Part shown: positions 1-9,615 of the stretch, one piece after another
How positions within the stretch are numbered: position 1 is the stretch's first letter
Layout: every line of letters starts with the position of its first letter
Origin: Legionella_C sp048541585
GTDB lineage: Bacteria; Pseudomonadota; Gammaproteobacteria; Legionellales; Legionellaceae
Assembly (NCBI RefSeq): GCF_048541585.1
Contig: NZ_CP183303.1
Coordinates: 1,488,001 to 1,552,000, forward strand
DNA: 64,000 nt
Reading direction: 5' to 3'
The notes under the pieces: model-generated
The model's database searches: none
Seen by the model: the letters and a program-made list of their open reading frames with translations, nothing else
What the model was told of the DNA's origin: nothing
Made by a program: the position numbers and the translations under genes

Positions 1-1
1 G

Positions 2-529
2 ACTAATATCGAGATGTGGAATATGGCTAGTTTAGGTTATATGCCTCTTCAATTATTATTAGGAACTTCCGTATATTCCTTAGGTGTTGTAGGGGGTATT
101 ACTTCAGCAATTAAGTCCTTTGTTCGAGGTGAAATTACTGAGCTTTCTCGCTTAATCTATGATGCGCGTGAAAATTCTTTAGGGATTATTAATGATGAAG
201 CAAAAGCGTTGGGAGCAGATGATGTTGTTGGTGTAAAGACCTATGTTTATCAATTGGGAAATGGCTTGATTGAATTTTTAGCTATTGGTACTGCTGTTAA
301 AAAATTATCTTCGGTTAAGCCTCAATCTGACCAGTTACCGCCACAAGCTATCGTAGTTGATAAGGATACTTATTATAGTTTAGTGAATGACTACGGCAGT
401 AGTGTTAATATGAATGCCGGTAGTAAGCCTATTAATAGGAATGTAAGTTCTTTTCTCTCCTTAATTATTTTTATAATTTTTTTCTTGCTTTTCGGTGGTT
501 TTCATCTTTTAAAAGCAGTATTTGAGTAA
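2..529 (+). CDS. YbjQ/UPF0145-like protein with C-terminal membrane anchor, 5' partial
   Basis: The reading frame is open to the left edge of the window, so the N-terminus is missing. The visible part (about 175 residues) contains a YbjQ-type (DUF74, putative heavy-metal-binding) domain. The signs are a GEITELSRLIYDAREN helix, an EAKALGADDVVGVK segment and a following IEFLAIGTAV strand, all typical of that pentamer-forming family, whose molecular function is poorly known. The last 30 or so residues form one hydrophobic membrane segment (SLIIFIIFFLLFGG), so the protein is probably membrane-tethered. Domain assignment is fairly safe; the function is not. Confidence 0.7.
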   Translation, partial: TNIEMWNMASLGYMPLQLLLGTSVYSLGVVGGITSAIKSFVRGEITELSRLIYDARENSLGIINDEAKALGADDVVGVKTYVYQLGNGLIEFLAIGTAVKKLSSVKPQSDQLPPQAIVVDKDTYYSLVNDYGSSVNMNAGSKPINRNVSSFLSLIIFIIFFLLFGGFHLLKAVFE

Positions 530-606
530 CAATTTATTATTACCTAATTGTAGCACTCAACTAATTCCTGTTTTGTCTAAAACTTAAAATAAGTGACACT
601 ACAATG

Positions 607-1638
607 TTACTCACGTGATTTAAGTAACTCTTGTAATGGTTTGGGTAACCAGGATTGTGCTTTATTAGTCAGTACTTCTTCATGCTTTTGCCATAAAGTG
701 CCTAAATAAATAATTAATATACCAATAATGGTTAGCGCGATGGGGAATAAAATACTATTTTGAAAGACCTGCCAGGCTAGGTGCCCTAAATACATACAGC
801 AACCTATGGCGCCAAATACCACAAAAACCCGTCTTATTAAAATAACACCAATTCCTATCATGATTAAATTAATACATAAATATACGAATTTTGAAAACTC
901 ACTATCAGAACTTTGCATAGTCATTCCTGTCCAAAAGGTAATGACCCCAAATAAATATAACCAAAATGCATAGTCAGCCGAACCACCTGAGCGTACATCA
1001 ACCCAAAAGGCAATAAGAAGCATAACAAGGCCAAAATACATAGATATTAACGCTTTAAATTCAAAATCTATATCATATCCCATAATCATTTGAGCTATGT
1101 CCATAGACATATACCAAAGTGTTACCGCAATCGGCATAAGCATAAAAGGGTAGCGATATAGCCAAGCTAATATAAGTCCTACAATTAAAGTTCCCAATTC
1201 CATATACAGCCAATGCCAGGCTATTACATAATGAAAATCTCGATAATGTGAAGCTTCATCCGGCCAATATCCAAGTCCTTTCTGTAATGCATAAATAGCT
1301 AGGGGAGTTAAGGCTACAACAAAAGTGGCACAAATGCCTGCTGGAATTTTGTAATGTTTTTTAGCAAATATTGCGGTTAACACTAAACCTATTATGGCGT
1401 AAATAAGAGTTATAGTTAAAATGCCCCAGGGTCCGAATTGTTCCCAGCCTAAAGTCATAAATAAAGTCATTGCGCCAATTGCTACAAGGCCACCAAAATA
1501 ATATAAAACATTAGTAAAATTGAAAGAAACTTGCTCGCTAGATTGGCTTTTAATGTAATGATATAAAGCTTCAGCTTGCTCTTGGCTAATGATATGTTCA
1601 TCTACAGCTTTATTTAAGTCAGCGCGCGTAATTTTCAT
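607..1638 (-). CDS. Multi-pass inner-membrane protein (DUF2157-like)
   Basis: A 343-residue protein with a soluble N-terminal helix of about 40 residues (LNKAVDEHIISQEQAEALYHY), followed by roughly ten hydrophobic segments and a short charged tail. The N-terminal helical motif followed by many membrane spans resembles DUF2157-type membrane proteins of unknown function. It is divergent from purL across a 190-base intergenic region, so it is not part of the purine operon. The start is an ATG directly after the cytoplasmic leader. No catalytic motif is visible and I cannot assign a substrate. Confidence 0.6.
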   Translation of the reverse strand: MKITRADLNKAVDEHIISQEQAEALYHYIKSQSSEQVSFNFTNVLYYFGGLVAIGAMTLFMTLGWEQFGPWGILTITLIYAIIGLVLTAIFAKKHYKIPAGICATFVVALTPLAIYALQKGLGYWPDEASHYRDFHYVIAWHWLYMELGTLIVGLILAWLYRYPFMLMPIAVTLWYMSMDIAQMIMGYDIDFEFKALISMYFGLVMLLIAFWVDVRSGGSADYAFWLYLFGVITFWTGMTMQSSDSEFSKFVYLCINLIMIGIGVILIRRVFVVFGAIGCCMYLGHLAWQVFQNSILFPIALTIIGILIIYLGTLWQKHEEVLTNKAQSWLPKPLQELLKSRE

Positions 1639-1824
1639 GACCTATCCTACTATTAACAGATAGTCTCTCTATAAATTATAGAGTGCATTTTACATTTATG
1701 AGTTGGTTCGTAGGTTTAATCCATTTGCTTAGAAATATTTCTATTGTGTAAAATTTTTGAAAATAGTGTTGATTTAATTTGATTTTCAAGGCGAGAATAT
1801 ATATCGTATTGCCACTTGCTCGTT

Positions 1825-4179
1825 ATGATAGTGATGTCTATGCAAGAAATGCCAAGTTTTTTTGATTTTGCCTCTTTATCTAAACAAGAAATTGCCAACC
1901 TTCTTGATGAATTCAATGTGCGCTTAACAGTAGATGAAGCGCTTTTTATTCAGAATTCTTTACTTAAAAGACCACCGACTTATGCTGAATGTATACTTTG
2001 GTCTATTCAAGGCTCAGAACATTGCTCCTATAAAAGTAGTCGTAAATATTTAAGTCAATTTATAACCCAAGCACCACATGTTATCTTAGGTCCTAAAGAG
2101 GATGCTGGTATTGTTGCGGTAGCAACTGACGATCAAGGTTATCGTTATGGCATCGTTATTAGTCATGAATCTCATAATCACCCCTCTCAATTAGTACCTT
2201 ATGAAGGTGCTGCAACAGGTGTAGGTGGAAATGTGCGTGATGTTAGTTGTATGGGTGCAGAAGTTATTGCTGTAGCCGATAGCTTACGTTTTGGTGATAT
2301 TAATAAGGCAAAAACAAATTGGATTGCTGAAGGGGTTGTTCAAGGAATTGCAGGCTATTCTAATCCATTAGGTATACCAAATATTACGGGTGATGCTTAT
2401 TTTGATGAAGCATATAATGAAAATTGCTTAGTTACTTTAGTCACTTTAGGCGTGGTACGTGAAGATCATGTTATCCATTCCTATGCGCCACCAAATGCTA
2501 AAGATTATAAATTTATCCTAGTAGGAAAACCTACAGATAACAGCGGTTTTGGCGGAGCAGCTTTTGCATCAGCTAACCTAGACATCGCTGAAGAGGAAGA
2601 AAATAAAGGTGCTGTGCAAGAGCCTAATGCTTTTTTACAGCGCCATATCTTGAAAGCAAATTATGCTTTATTTGCTTGGTTACGAGAGCAAAATCTTATC
2701 AATCAAGTAGGCTTTAAAGATTTAGGGGCAGGTGGTATTGCTTGCGCTTCTGTGGAGCTTGCTGATGCTGGAGGTTATGGTGCTGAAATTAATCTTAATT
2801 TAGTGCCAACTAGCATGAAAGGGTTGTTGCCTGCAGTTATTTTATGCTCAGAAACGCAAGAGCGCTTTATGTGGGTTGTACCTGAGCATTTAGTGCCAAT
2901 TATACTAGATCATTATAATAATCGCTTTGCGCTTCCGGATATTTGCGATGGTGCTGGTGCAACCGTGATAGGTCATTTACGTCACGATGGTATGTATATC
3001 GTTAATTATGATGATGAGCCTATTGTTAGAGCTAAAGCCACAGATATTACTCAAGGTATTATTTATGATAGACCTTACGAATATGTAAAAGAGATTCAGC
3101 CAGAGCCTAGTTCACTACCTTCTTTAGATTTAAATCAGTCTTTACTGCAGCTATTAAGTCATGAAAATATCGCCTCCAGTGCAGTTATTTATGAAAGGTA
3201 CGATAAACAGGTGCAAGGTAGAACCATCATTGAAAGAGGCTTAGCTAATGCAGGCGTCATAGCGCCTTTTAATGAAGACAAATACCCTCCTGAAATTAGT
3301 TTAACAGGGGTTGCTTTATCTATTGCTCATAACCCTCGCTATAATAAAATTGATGCCTATTGGGGTGCTGTTAATGCGGTATGTGAAGCGGTACGCAATA
3401 TTATTGCTGTAGGTGCTTGGCCATTGTCATTAACTGATTGTTTATGTTTTGGAAATCCAGAAAAACTTAAACAAATGGGTGAGTTTGTTGAGTCTATAAA
3501 AGGAATTGTTGCAGCTTGTAGTGCTGTTCACCGACCAGATAACCCTGAAGTTACGCTGCCTATTGTTTCTGGTAACGTTTCACTATATAACGAATCAGAA
3601 CAAGGCGCCATTCCACCAAGCCCTATTATTAGTTGTTTAGGGGTATTAACGGATTATCGCAAAGTATTAACCTATAGTTTAAAGCAAGCAGACTCTTTAT
3701 TAATACTAGTTGGTGAGCGTAATGATGAATGTGGTGGGAGCGTTTATTATCAACTATTTAATATTCTCGGTAATCAATTACCTAAGCCTAATTTAACTTC
3801 TTTTGCAGAAGAAATAATGGCTGTTTTTTCTGCTATTGAACAAGAGCTTGTGCTAGCAGCCCATAATATTGCGGAAGGTGGATTAGCTGTTGCACTTGCA
3901 AAAATGAGTTTTAAAAATAACATTGGTGTTGAAGTAGAGTTACCCGGTAACTTATCTATTGAGAAAAAACTTTTTGCAGAAAGTGGTGGCTTTATTCTAG
4001 AAATCCTACCTAAAAATTTAGCAGCTATTGAAGAAATTTTTAATAAGTATCTTGTCTCCTATGAAGTGATAGGAAAAACAACCAATATCCCCACAATTAA
4101 TGTAGATGGCCAATTAAATTTAGCAATTAATATAGCTAAAAGTGCATGGCAACAAGGCTTACGGGAGAAACTAACGTAA
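1825..4179 (+). CDS. purL: Phosphoribosylformylglycinamidine synthase subunit PurL (small type)
   Basis: Synthetase subunit of FGAM synthase, which converts FGAR plus ATP and ammonia to FGAM in purine biosynthesis. The signature SEHCSYKSS lies near residue 70, and the second ATP/substrate loop SGNVSLYNES is present. The length of about 785 residues fits the small PurL that works with separate PurQ and PurS, not the 1300-residue fused PurL usual in gammaproteobacteria. Several starts are possible (TTG 1816, ATG 1825, 1834, 1840, 1849) and none has a convincing ribosome binding site; 1825 is a compromise. It overlaps purM by one base (TAATG), indicating translational coupling. Confidence 0.93.
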   Translation: MIVMSMQEMPSFFDFASLSKQEIANLLDEFNVRLTVDEALFIQNSLLKRPPTYAECILWSIQGSEHCSYKSSRKYLSQFITQAPHVILGPKEDAGIVAVATDDQGYRYGIVISHESHNHPSQLVPYEGAATGVGGNVRDVSCMGAEVIAVADSLRFGDINKAKTNWIAEGVVQGIAGYSNPLGIPNITGDAYFDEAYNENCLVTLVTLGVVREDHVIHSYAPPNAKDYKFILVGKPTDNSGFGGAAFASANLDIAEEEENKGAVQEPNAFLQRHILKANYALFAWLREQNLINQVGFKDLGAGGIACASVELADAGGYGAEINLNLVPTSMKGLLPAVILCSETQERFMWVVPEHLVPIILDHYNNRFALPDICDGAGATVIGHLRHDGMYIVNYDDEPIVRAKATDITQGIIYDRPYEYVKEIQPEPSSLPSLDLNQSLLQLLSHENIASSAVIYERYDKQVQGRTIIERGLANAGVIAPFNEDKYPPEISLTGVALSIAHNPRYNKIDAYWGAVNAVCEAVRNIIAVGAWPLSLTDCLCFGNPEKLKQMGEFVESIKGIVAACSAVHRPDNPEVTLPIVSGNVSLYNESEQGAIPPSPIISCLGVLTDYRKVLTYSLKQADSLLILVGERNDECGGSVYYQLFNILGNQLPKPNLTSFAEEIMAVFSAIEQELVLAAHNIAEGGLAVALAKMSFKNNIGVEVELPGNLSIEKKLFAESGGFILEILPKNLAAIEEIFNKYLVSYEVIGKTTNIPTINVDGQLNLAINIAKSAWQQGLREKLT

Positions 4180-5225
4180 TGACTAGTATCGATTATAAGG
4201 CAGCTGGAGTCGATGTTGATGCTGGCAATCAGGCCGTTTCAGCAATTAAAAAAGCAGTAGAAAGCACTTTTTCACCACAAGTTTTAACACCTATTGGTAG
4301 TTTCGGGTCTATGTATGATCTTAAACCTATTTTACAGCATTATCGTGAACCTGTACTAGTTCAAAGTATTGATGGTGTTGGGACTAAGATGATGGTTGCT
4401 AAGATGATGCAAAAATTTGATACCATCGGTATTGATCTAGTCAGTGCTACCACCAATGATATTATTGTGTTGGGTGCAAAGCCGCTAACATTACTAGATT
4501 ATATTGCTAATGACCGGTTAAAACCCAGCATCATTGAACAAATTGTAAAAGGCATCGTAGCAGGTTGTCTTGAGAATGATATTTCTTTAGTTGGTGGTGA
4601 AACAGCTGAGATGCCGGGTACTTATTTGGCTGGTGAACATGATTTAGTTGGTGTAATTACTGGCATTGTGGAAAAAGAAAAAGCTATTTTGGGACGTGAA
4701 ATTAAAGCAGGCGATATTGTTGCTATGCTTCCTTCTAGTGGCTTGCATACTAATGGTTATTCATTAGCCCGTAAACTGTTCTTTGAAGTAGCAGGTTATC
4801 AGGTTGACTCTTATATTGCAGAGTTAAGTCAATCTATTGGCGAAGCTTTATTAACGCCTCATCTTAACTATACTAAACCTATATTAGGAGCACTTAATGC
4901 AGGTGTTGCTATTAAGGGAATGGCGCATATTACCGGTGGCGGTTTACTTGAAAATATTCCTCGTATTTTACCATCCAATTGCGCTGTAGAAATTTATAAA
5001 AATAAAATTCCACAAAATCCTTTATTTGATTTACTTCGCCAGTTAGGCAGTTTAGATGATAATCAAATGTATAGAACCTTTAATATGGGTGTAGGCTTAG
5101 TCTTATTTTTATCACCAGAAAATTTTGTGAAAATGCAGGCGTTTTTACAGACGAAATTACCTACTTCTTCACTTTATGAAATTGGTCAGGTGATTGTCGG
5201 TAAGCCAGAGGTAAACTTGTTATGA
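4179..5225 (+). CDS. purM: Phosphoribosylformylglycinamidine cyclo-ligase (AIR synthetase)
   Basis: Converts FGAM to aminoimidazole ribotide, the step after PurL/Q/S. Family motifs are clear: VDVDAGNQAV at the N-terminus, GVGTKMMVA, GGETAEMPGTY and GLHTNGYSLAR. The length of 348 residues is normal. An upstream in-frame ATG at 4146 exists, but the start at 4179 matches the family N-terminus, follows a CGGGAG-like site and sits on the TAATG junction with purL. Its stop overlaps the purQ start (ATGA), so purL-purM-purQ are translationally coupled. Confidence 0.95.
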   Translation: MTSIDYKAAGVDVDAGNQAVSAIKKAVESTFSPQVLTPIGSFGSMYDLKPILQHYREPVLVQSIDGVGTKMMVAKMMQKFDTIGIDLVSATTNDIIVLGAKPLTLLDYIANDRLKPSIIEQIVKGIVAGCLENDISLVGGETAEMPGTYLAGEHDLVGVITGIVEKEKAILGREIKAGDIVAMLPSSGLHTNGYSLARKLFFEVAGYQVDSYIAELSQSIGEALLTPHLNYTKPILGALNAGVAIKGMAHITGGGLLENIPRILPSNCAVEIYKNKIPQNPLFDLLRQLGSLDDNQMYRTFNMGVGLVLFLSPENFVKMQAFLQTKLPTSSLYEIGQVIVGKPEVNLL

Positions 5226-6490
5226 TACGTATTGGGCTAATTCAATTTCCAGGATCAAATTGTGAGCGTGAAACAGCGCTCGCAATAAAACGAGCCGGTA
5301 TGCAGCCTGTTGAATTTTTATGGAATGAGTCGCTTGCTAAACTTAAAGATTTAGATGGCTATGTACTCATTGGTGGCTTCTCTTATGAGGATCGTTCGCG
5401 AGCTGGTATTATTGCAGCGCTTGATCCGGTTATAAAAGAAATCAAAGTGCAAAGCGAAGTAGGTAAACCTATACTAGGTATATGTAATGGGGCTCAAATA
5501 TTACTAGAGTCATGTTTAGTTCCTGGCATACAAAATTTAAATTCTGAAATAGCTTTAACGGAAAATAAGCGCATCTATAACGGTAAACTTTTAGGTATGG
5601 GTTTTTATAATACCTGGGTTAATATTCGTTTAGCTCAACATGAGCAAAAAACCAATGCCTTTACTCGTTATTTATCAGCTAAAGATGTTATTAATTTGCC
5701 AATTGCGCATGCTGAAGGGCGATTTATAATTTCTGACGCTCTTCTACAGTCTATTAAAAATCAAGGTATAAGTATATTTCAATATTGTGATGAGCAAGGC
5801 GAAATTAGTGATAATTTTCCAATTAATCCTAATGGTTCAATAGATAATATTGCTGCTATTGGTAATTCTGCTGGAAATATATTAGCTATGATGCCTCATC
5901 CTGAACGTACTACTAATGGTGATGCTTTATTTCACTCCATGCGTGATTATATTATGGGGCTACATTTAGCGAATGAATTTATTACGACTCCTCTGCAAAA
6001 AAATACGATAAAGCTTAAGCCTTTTGTTTCTAATACTCATTATAAGCAGTGTCTTGTAAAATTAATTATCACAGATAATCATGCCTTAACAGTACAAAAA
6101 ACGCTACAAAAATTAGGTATTCCTGTCACGGTAAGACGTTTTATTCATTGGGAAATTGATTGCAATAATTTAGAAGAAACATTTACACAAATTAAAAAAA
6201 GTAGTGTTTTATATTGTGATCGCAAGGAGCAAGAAGTCAGCTTACCTTTTCATAGTCAGGAAAATAATTTTTACTGTTTAGTACGAGCCAAAGACGATCT
6301 AGCTGGCCTTCGTGCTAAACAAACATTGATTGACCATTATTCAATCGCAGATATTAAGTCAATTAAGCATAGTGTTTTATGGCATTTTAAAAGTGATCAT
6401 GGAAATATTGATTCAATAATGGCTGAAATTTTATTAACTAATGTAATTGGGAACCCATACGCTCATGAACTCTATAAATACATTGGATAA
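5222..6490 (+). CDS. purQ: FGAM synthase glutaminase PurQ with duplicated PurS-like C-terminus
   Basis: Residues 1-255 are a class I glutamine amidotransferase (PurQ) that supplies ammonia to PurL. The nucleophile is Cys88 in ILGICNGAQ, with His226 and Glu228 in MMPHPERT. PurQ usually ends there, but this protein continues to 422 residues. The extension looks like two PurS-like halves. Residues about 277-345 start CLVKLIITDNHALTVQKTL. Residues about 350-422 contain AGLRAKQTLIDHYSIADIKS and end with LLTNVIGNPYAHELY, close to the usual PurS C-terminus. No separate purS is visible, so the fusion probably supplies the PurS function. It overlaps purM by 4 bases and purC by 26. Confidence 0.9.
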   Translation: MIRIGLIQFPGSNCERETALAIKRAGMQPVEFLWNESLAKLKDLDGYVLIGGFSYEDRSRAGIIAALDPVIKEIKVQSEVGKPILGICNGAQILLESCLVPGIQNLNSEIALTENKRIYNGKLLGMGFYNTWVNIRLAQHEQKTNAFTRYLSAKDVINLPIAHAEGRFIISDALLQSIKNQGISIFQYCDEQGEISDNFPINPNGSIDNIAAIGNSAGNILAMMPHPERTTNGDALFHSMRDYIMGLHLANEFITTPLQKNTIKLKPFVSNTHYKQCLVKLIITDNHALTVQKTLQKLGIPVTVRRFIHWEIDCNNLEETFTQIKKSSVLYCDRKEQEVSLPFHSQENNFYCLVRAKDDLAGLRAKQTLIDHYSIADIKSIKHSVLWHFKSDHGNIDSIMAEILLTNVIGNPYAHELYKYIG

Positions 6491-7454
6491 TTATCGTCAA
6501 AAGATTCAAGCAGCTTTACCTTTTTGTCTGAGTGAAACTAACTTTTCATTTGGCAAGAAGCATGCAGGAAAAGTCAGAGATACTTATGACTTAGGCGATA
6601 AAATAATACTAATTACCACTGATCGTTTAACTGCTTTTGATAGGCCTTTAGCATTAATCCCTTACAAAGGCCAGGTACTTAATTTAACAAGCGCCTGGTG
6701 GTTTAAAGAGACAGCTGCAAATGTACCTAATCAGGTAATTGCTGTACCTGATCTTAATGTTGTGATAGCGAAAAAATGTAAAGTATTTCCTATTGAGTTT
6801 GTAGTAAGAGGGTATATTACAGGGACGACAAATACTTCTTTGTGGACGCAATACCAACAAGGTGTACGTGAGTATTGTGGTATTGTTTTTCCTGAAGGTC
6901 TTAAGAAAAATCAAAAATTAGCAAGCCCTGTTCTTACACCAACTACCAAAGAAGCAGTTCATGACCGTCCTATATCACCTAAGGATATTATTGCTGAAGG
7001 CTGGATGACTGAAGAAGATTGGTTAGAAGCAAGCGCTTTAGCAATTAAATTATATGAGCAAGGGGTAAAACGCGCAGGTGAGCAAAATCTTATATTAGTA
7101 GACACGAAGTATGAATTTGGCCGCGACCAGAATGGGAAAGTTATTGTTATTGATGAAATACATACACCTGATTCAAGTCGTTATTGGCTAGCAGATAGCT
7201 ATGAACAACGTTTGGCAGAAGGTAAAGAGCCTGAAAATATTGATAAAGAATTTTTAAGATTATGGTTTGCTAAAAATTGTGATCCCTATAACGATGAGCA
7301 GTTACCACAGGCACCCACTGAATTAGTTGAAGAACTTTCAGCACGCTATATAAAGCTCTATGAAATGATCACCGGCCAAAAATTTAGCTTCAATATGCAA
7401 GATGAGCCTATCGAAGAGCGAATTTTACATAATATAAAAGATTATATTAGTTAG
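6465..7454 (+). CDS. purC: SAICAR synthetase PurC (long form)
   Basis: Ligates aspartate to carboxyaminoimidazole ribotide. It shows GKVRDTYDLGDKIILITTDR and TAFDRPLALIPYKG near the N-terminus, then IPFEFVVRGY-like VVRGYITGTT, and LVDTKYEFGRD near residue 225, all SAICAR synthetase signatures. At about 330 residues it belongs to the longer yeast-like group rather than the 237-residue E. coli form. The chosen ATG at 6465 lies inside the purQ end; a TTG at 6447 is the alternative. It is the last gene of the first purine block, before a 660-base repeat-filled gap. Confidence 0.93.
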   Translation: MNSINTLDNYRQKIQAALPFCLSETNFSFGKKHAGKVRDTYDLGDKIILITTDRLTAFDRPLALIPYKGQVLNLTSAWWFKETAANVPNQVIAVPDLNVVIAKKCKVFPIEFVVRGYITGTTNTSLWTQYQQGVREYCGIVFPEGLKKNQKLASPVLTPTTKEAVHDRPISPKDIIAEGWMTEEDWLEASALAIKLYEQGVKRAGEQNLILVDTKYEFGRDQNGKVIVIDEIHTPDSSRYWLADSYEQRLAEGKEPENIDKEFLRLWFAKNCDPYNDEQLPQAPTELVEELSARYIKLYEMITGQKFSFNMQDEPIEERILHNIKDYIS

Positions 7455-7534
7455 GATGGTCTAAATTTAAGTTAAAAGATAAGCTCTTCACTGCCTACTC
7501 TTTTTGGCTATACGCAGGATTGAGGTAGTTAACT

Positions 7535-7945
7535 GGATCCCGCGAACAAGTCGCGGGACGTAGGGAAGGAGTTTAATGAAATGAGGTTAGGCGCAAGTTA
7601 AGGTTGAAAGTAAACAAATGACTTTTTACTTTGCCAACAGTCTGCAGTGATTGACCGAATTTAGGTAAAGGTAGGTAGCTGGATCCCGCGAACAAGTCGC
7701 GGGATGTAGGCAAAGGGGTTTAATGAAATGAAATTAGGCGCAAGTTAAGGTTGAAAGTAAACAAATGACTTTTTACTTTGCCAACAGTCTGCAGTGATTG
7801 ACCGAATTTAGGTAAAGGTAGGTAGCTGGATCCCGCGAACAAGTCGCGGGACGTAGGCGAAGGGGTTTAATGAAATGAGGTTAGGCGCAAGTTAAGTTTG
7901 AAAGTAAATAAATGACTTTTTACTCTGCCAACGTCCTGCGGTTTA
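7535..7945. repeat. 146-bp tandem repeat (about 2.8 copies) carrying a GC hairpin
   Basis: Three direct copies start at 7535, 7681 and 7828 (periods 146 and 147) in the 660-base gap between purC and purF. Each copy begins GGATCCCGCGAACAAGTCGC and so opens with a hairpin (7-bp stem CCCGCGA/TCGCGGG, loop ACAAG) at 7539-7557, 7685-7703 and 7832-7850. The rest of the unit includes GGCGCAAGTTAAG and CAACAGTCTGCAGTGATTGA. The third copy decays after about 115 bases. The rest of the gap (7946-8115) shows no gene; it is the purF leader. Confidence 0.9.
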
Positions 7946-8115
7946 TCCGCAGGATCCAGTGTCCGGTTTCGCAAATAAGGCACGAGACATCGAGCTGGGG
8001 CTAATAAGGTTTAAAGTTTTTTGTTCTATGTTAAGGTCTAAATATCATTTTATGGACTAGACTGGGTGATAAGGCTTAAAAATTGAATGTGCTTGTCGTT
8101 TTAAGGTAATTAACT

Positions 8116-9609
8116 ATGTGCGGTATAGTAGGTATTTATAGTCATAAGCCTGTTGCTCCTGAATTATACGAAAGTTTAATTCATTTACAGCATCGTGGTC
8201 AGGATGCGGCTGGAATATTAACCTCGAATCAGCGATTTTACTCTAAATATGGTTTAGGATTGGTTCGTGAAACGTTTACTGCTCAAAATGTATTAGCTTT
8301 AAAGGGAAATATTGGCATAGCACATACACGTTACCCAACTGCAGGAGGATATGGCGAAGCTGATGTGCAACCGCTTTGGATTGGTAGCCCCAGAGGTATT
8401 GCTCTTGCACATAATGGTAATTTGTCTAATTACCAAGAACTAGCACAAGAAATACGCAAGCAACATCGTCATTTAAATACCTCTCTTGATTCTGAAGTAT
8501 TACTCCTTCTTTTTGCTGATTTACTTGCTGATAGTCCAGGCTTTATTGACGATGATGATCAGTTTTTTGAGGTATTATGTGCGGTTGTGAGTTTGCTTTT
8601 TACTAAGCTTGAAGGTGCTTATTCAGTTGTAAGCCTAGTCATTGGTAAAGGGCTTATCGCTTTTCGCGACCCCCATGGTATTCGCCCTTTAGTATGGGGT
8701 ACACGCGCACAGGATAGTGGTAAGGAAGATATTATCTTTGCTTCGGAGACTACCCCTTTTTATGCACTAGGATTTAATCCACAAGGTGATATCTTGCCAG
8801 GTGAAGTAGCCTATGTAAATAAGGCAGGTAAGCTCTATCGCCGCGTAGTTAAAGCCGCTGATTTCAGACCTTGTATTTTTGAATATGTTTATTTTTCTCG
8901 TCCTGATGCCACTATTAATGATATTAGTGTTTATCGAGCTCGCTTACGTATGGGGCAAAATCTAGCTAAGCAATGGCAAAAAACTCATCCTAATCTTATT
9001 CCTGACGTGGTTATTCCAGCCCCCTTTACAGCCAATACAGCAGCCCTTTCTTTTGCCAGCGAATTAGGTGTTCGTTATTCGGAAGGACTTTATAAAAATC
9101 CATTCATTGGACGAACATTTATTATGCCAAATCAAGGCGCCCGTACCAGTAGCATACGGCATAAATTAACGCCCCAGCGGACAGAAATAGAGAATAAAAT
9201 AGTTCTAATTGTGGATGATAGTATTGTTCGTGGTACAACTTCACGCGAAATTGTTAAAATGGTACGAGAGTCTGGCGCTAAAAAAATTTACTTTGTATCT
9301 ACTTCTCCACCGCTACGAAATCCTTGCTTTTATGGGATTGATATTCCGTCTCGAAAGGAGCTTATCGCTGCAAACTACACGGAGCAGGATATTGCTAAGT
9401 TCATTGGCGTTGATGTATTACTTTACCAAACCAAAGAAGATTTATTGGAAGCAGTTACCAGACGAGGTAGATATAAGATTAATAAAACCTGTATGGCTTG
9501 TATGGATGGTGATTACTTTTGTAACAAGATCACAGCAAATAAAATGCAGGAAATAGAGATTTATCGCGAGGCAACACGTAATGAAAATAATAGCGCTAGA
9601 GAGGATTAA
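8116..9609 (+). CDS. purF: Amidophosphoribosyltransferase
   Basis: First committed step of purine synthesis: PRPP plus glutamine to phosphoribosylamine. The mature N-terminal nucleophile Cys follows the initiator Met (MCGIVGIYS). The glutaminase half shows HRGQDAAGI and HNGNLSN. The phosphoribosyltransferase half shows the PRPP loop VLIVDDSIVRGTTS and the ADP-binding YFSRPDA region. The length of 497 residues is typical. It stands apart from purC by a repeat-filled gap and starts the second purine block, with purD 6 bases downstream. It is the likely regulated entry enzyme of the pathway. Confidence 0.96.
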   Translation: MCGIVGIYSHKPVAPELYESLIHLQHRGQDAAGILTSNQRFYSKYGLGLVRETFTAQNVLALKGNIGIAHTRYPTAGGYGEADVQPLWIGSPRGIALAHNGNLSNYQELAQEIRKQHRHLNTSLDSEVLLLLFADLLADSPGFIDDDDQFFEVLCAVVSLLFTKLEGAYSVVSLVIGKGLIAFRDPHGIRPLVWGTRAQDSGKEDIIFASETTPFYALGFNPQGDILPGEVAYVNKAGKLYRRVVKAADFRPCIFEYVYFSRPDATINDISVYRARLRMGQNLAKQWQKTHPNLIPDVVIPAPFTANTAALSFASELGVRYSEGLYKNPFIGRTFIMPNQGARTSSIRHKLTPQRTEIENKIVLIVDDSIVRGTTSREIVKMVRESGAKKIYFVSTSPPLRNPCFYGIDIPSRKELIAANYTEQDIAKFIGVDVLLYQTKEDLLEAVTRRGRYKINKTCMACMDGDYFCNKITANKMQEIEIYREATRNENNSARED

Positions 9610-9615
9610 AACTTA

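Noticed and set aside
1716..1916. 66-codon minus-strand frame overlapping the purL start
   Set aside because: No ribosome binding site and it covers the purL start region; best explained as chance.
7535..7945. 146-bp tandem repeats considered as CRISPR, tRNA array or origin iterons
   Set aside because: Units are long and nearly identical with no unique spacers, no tRNA cloverleaf fits, and no dnaA-type boxes or replication gene is nearby.
9209..9556. 115-codon open frame on the plus strand
   Set aside because: Lies entirely inside purF in another frame; purF motifs are intact, so this is a shadow frame.
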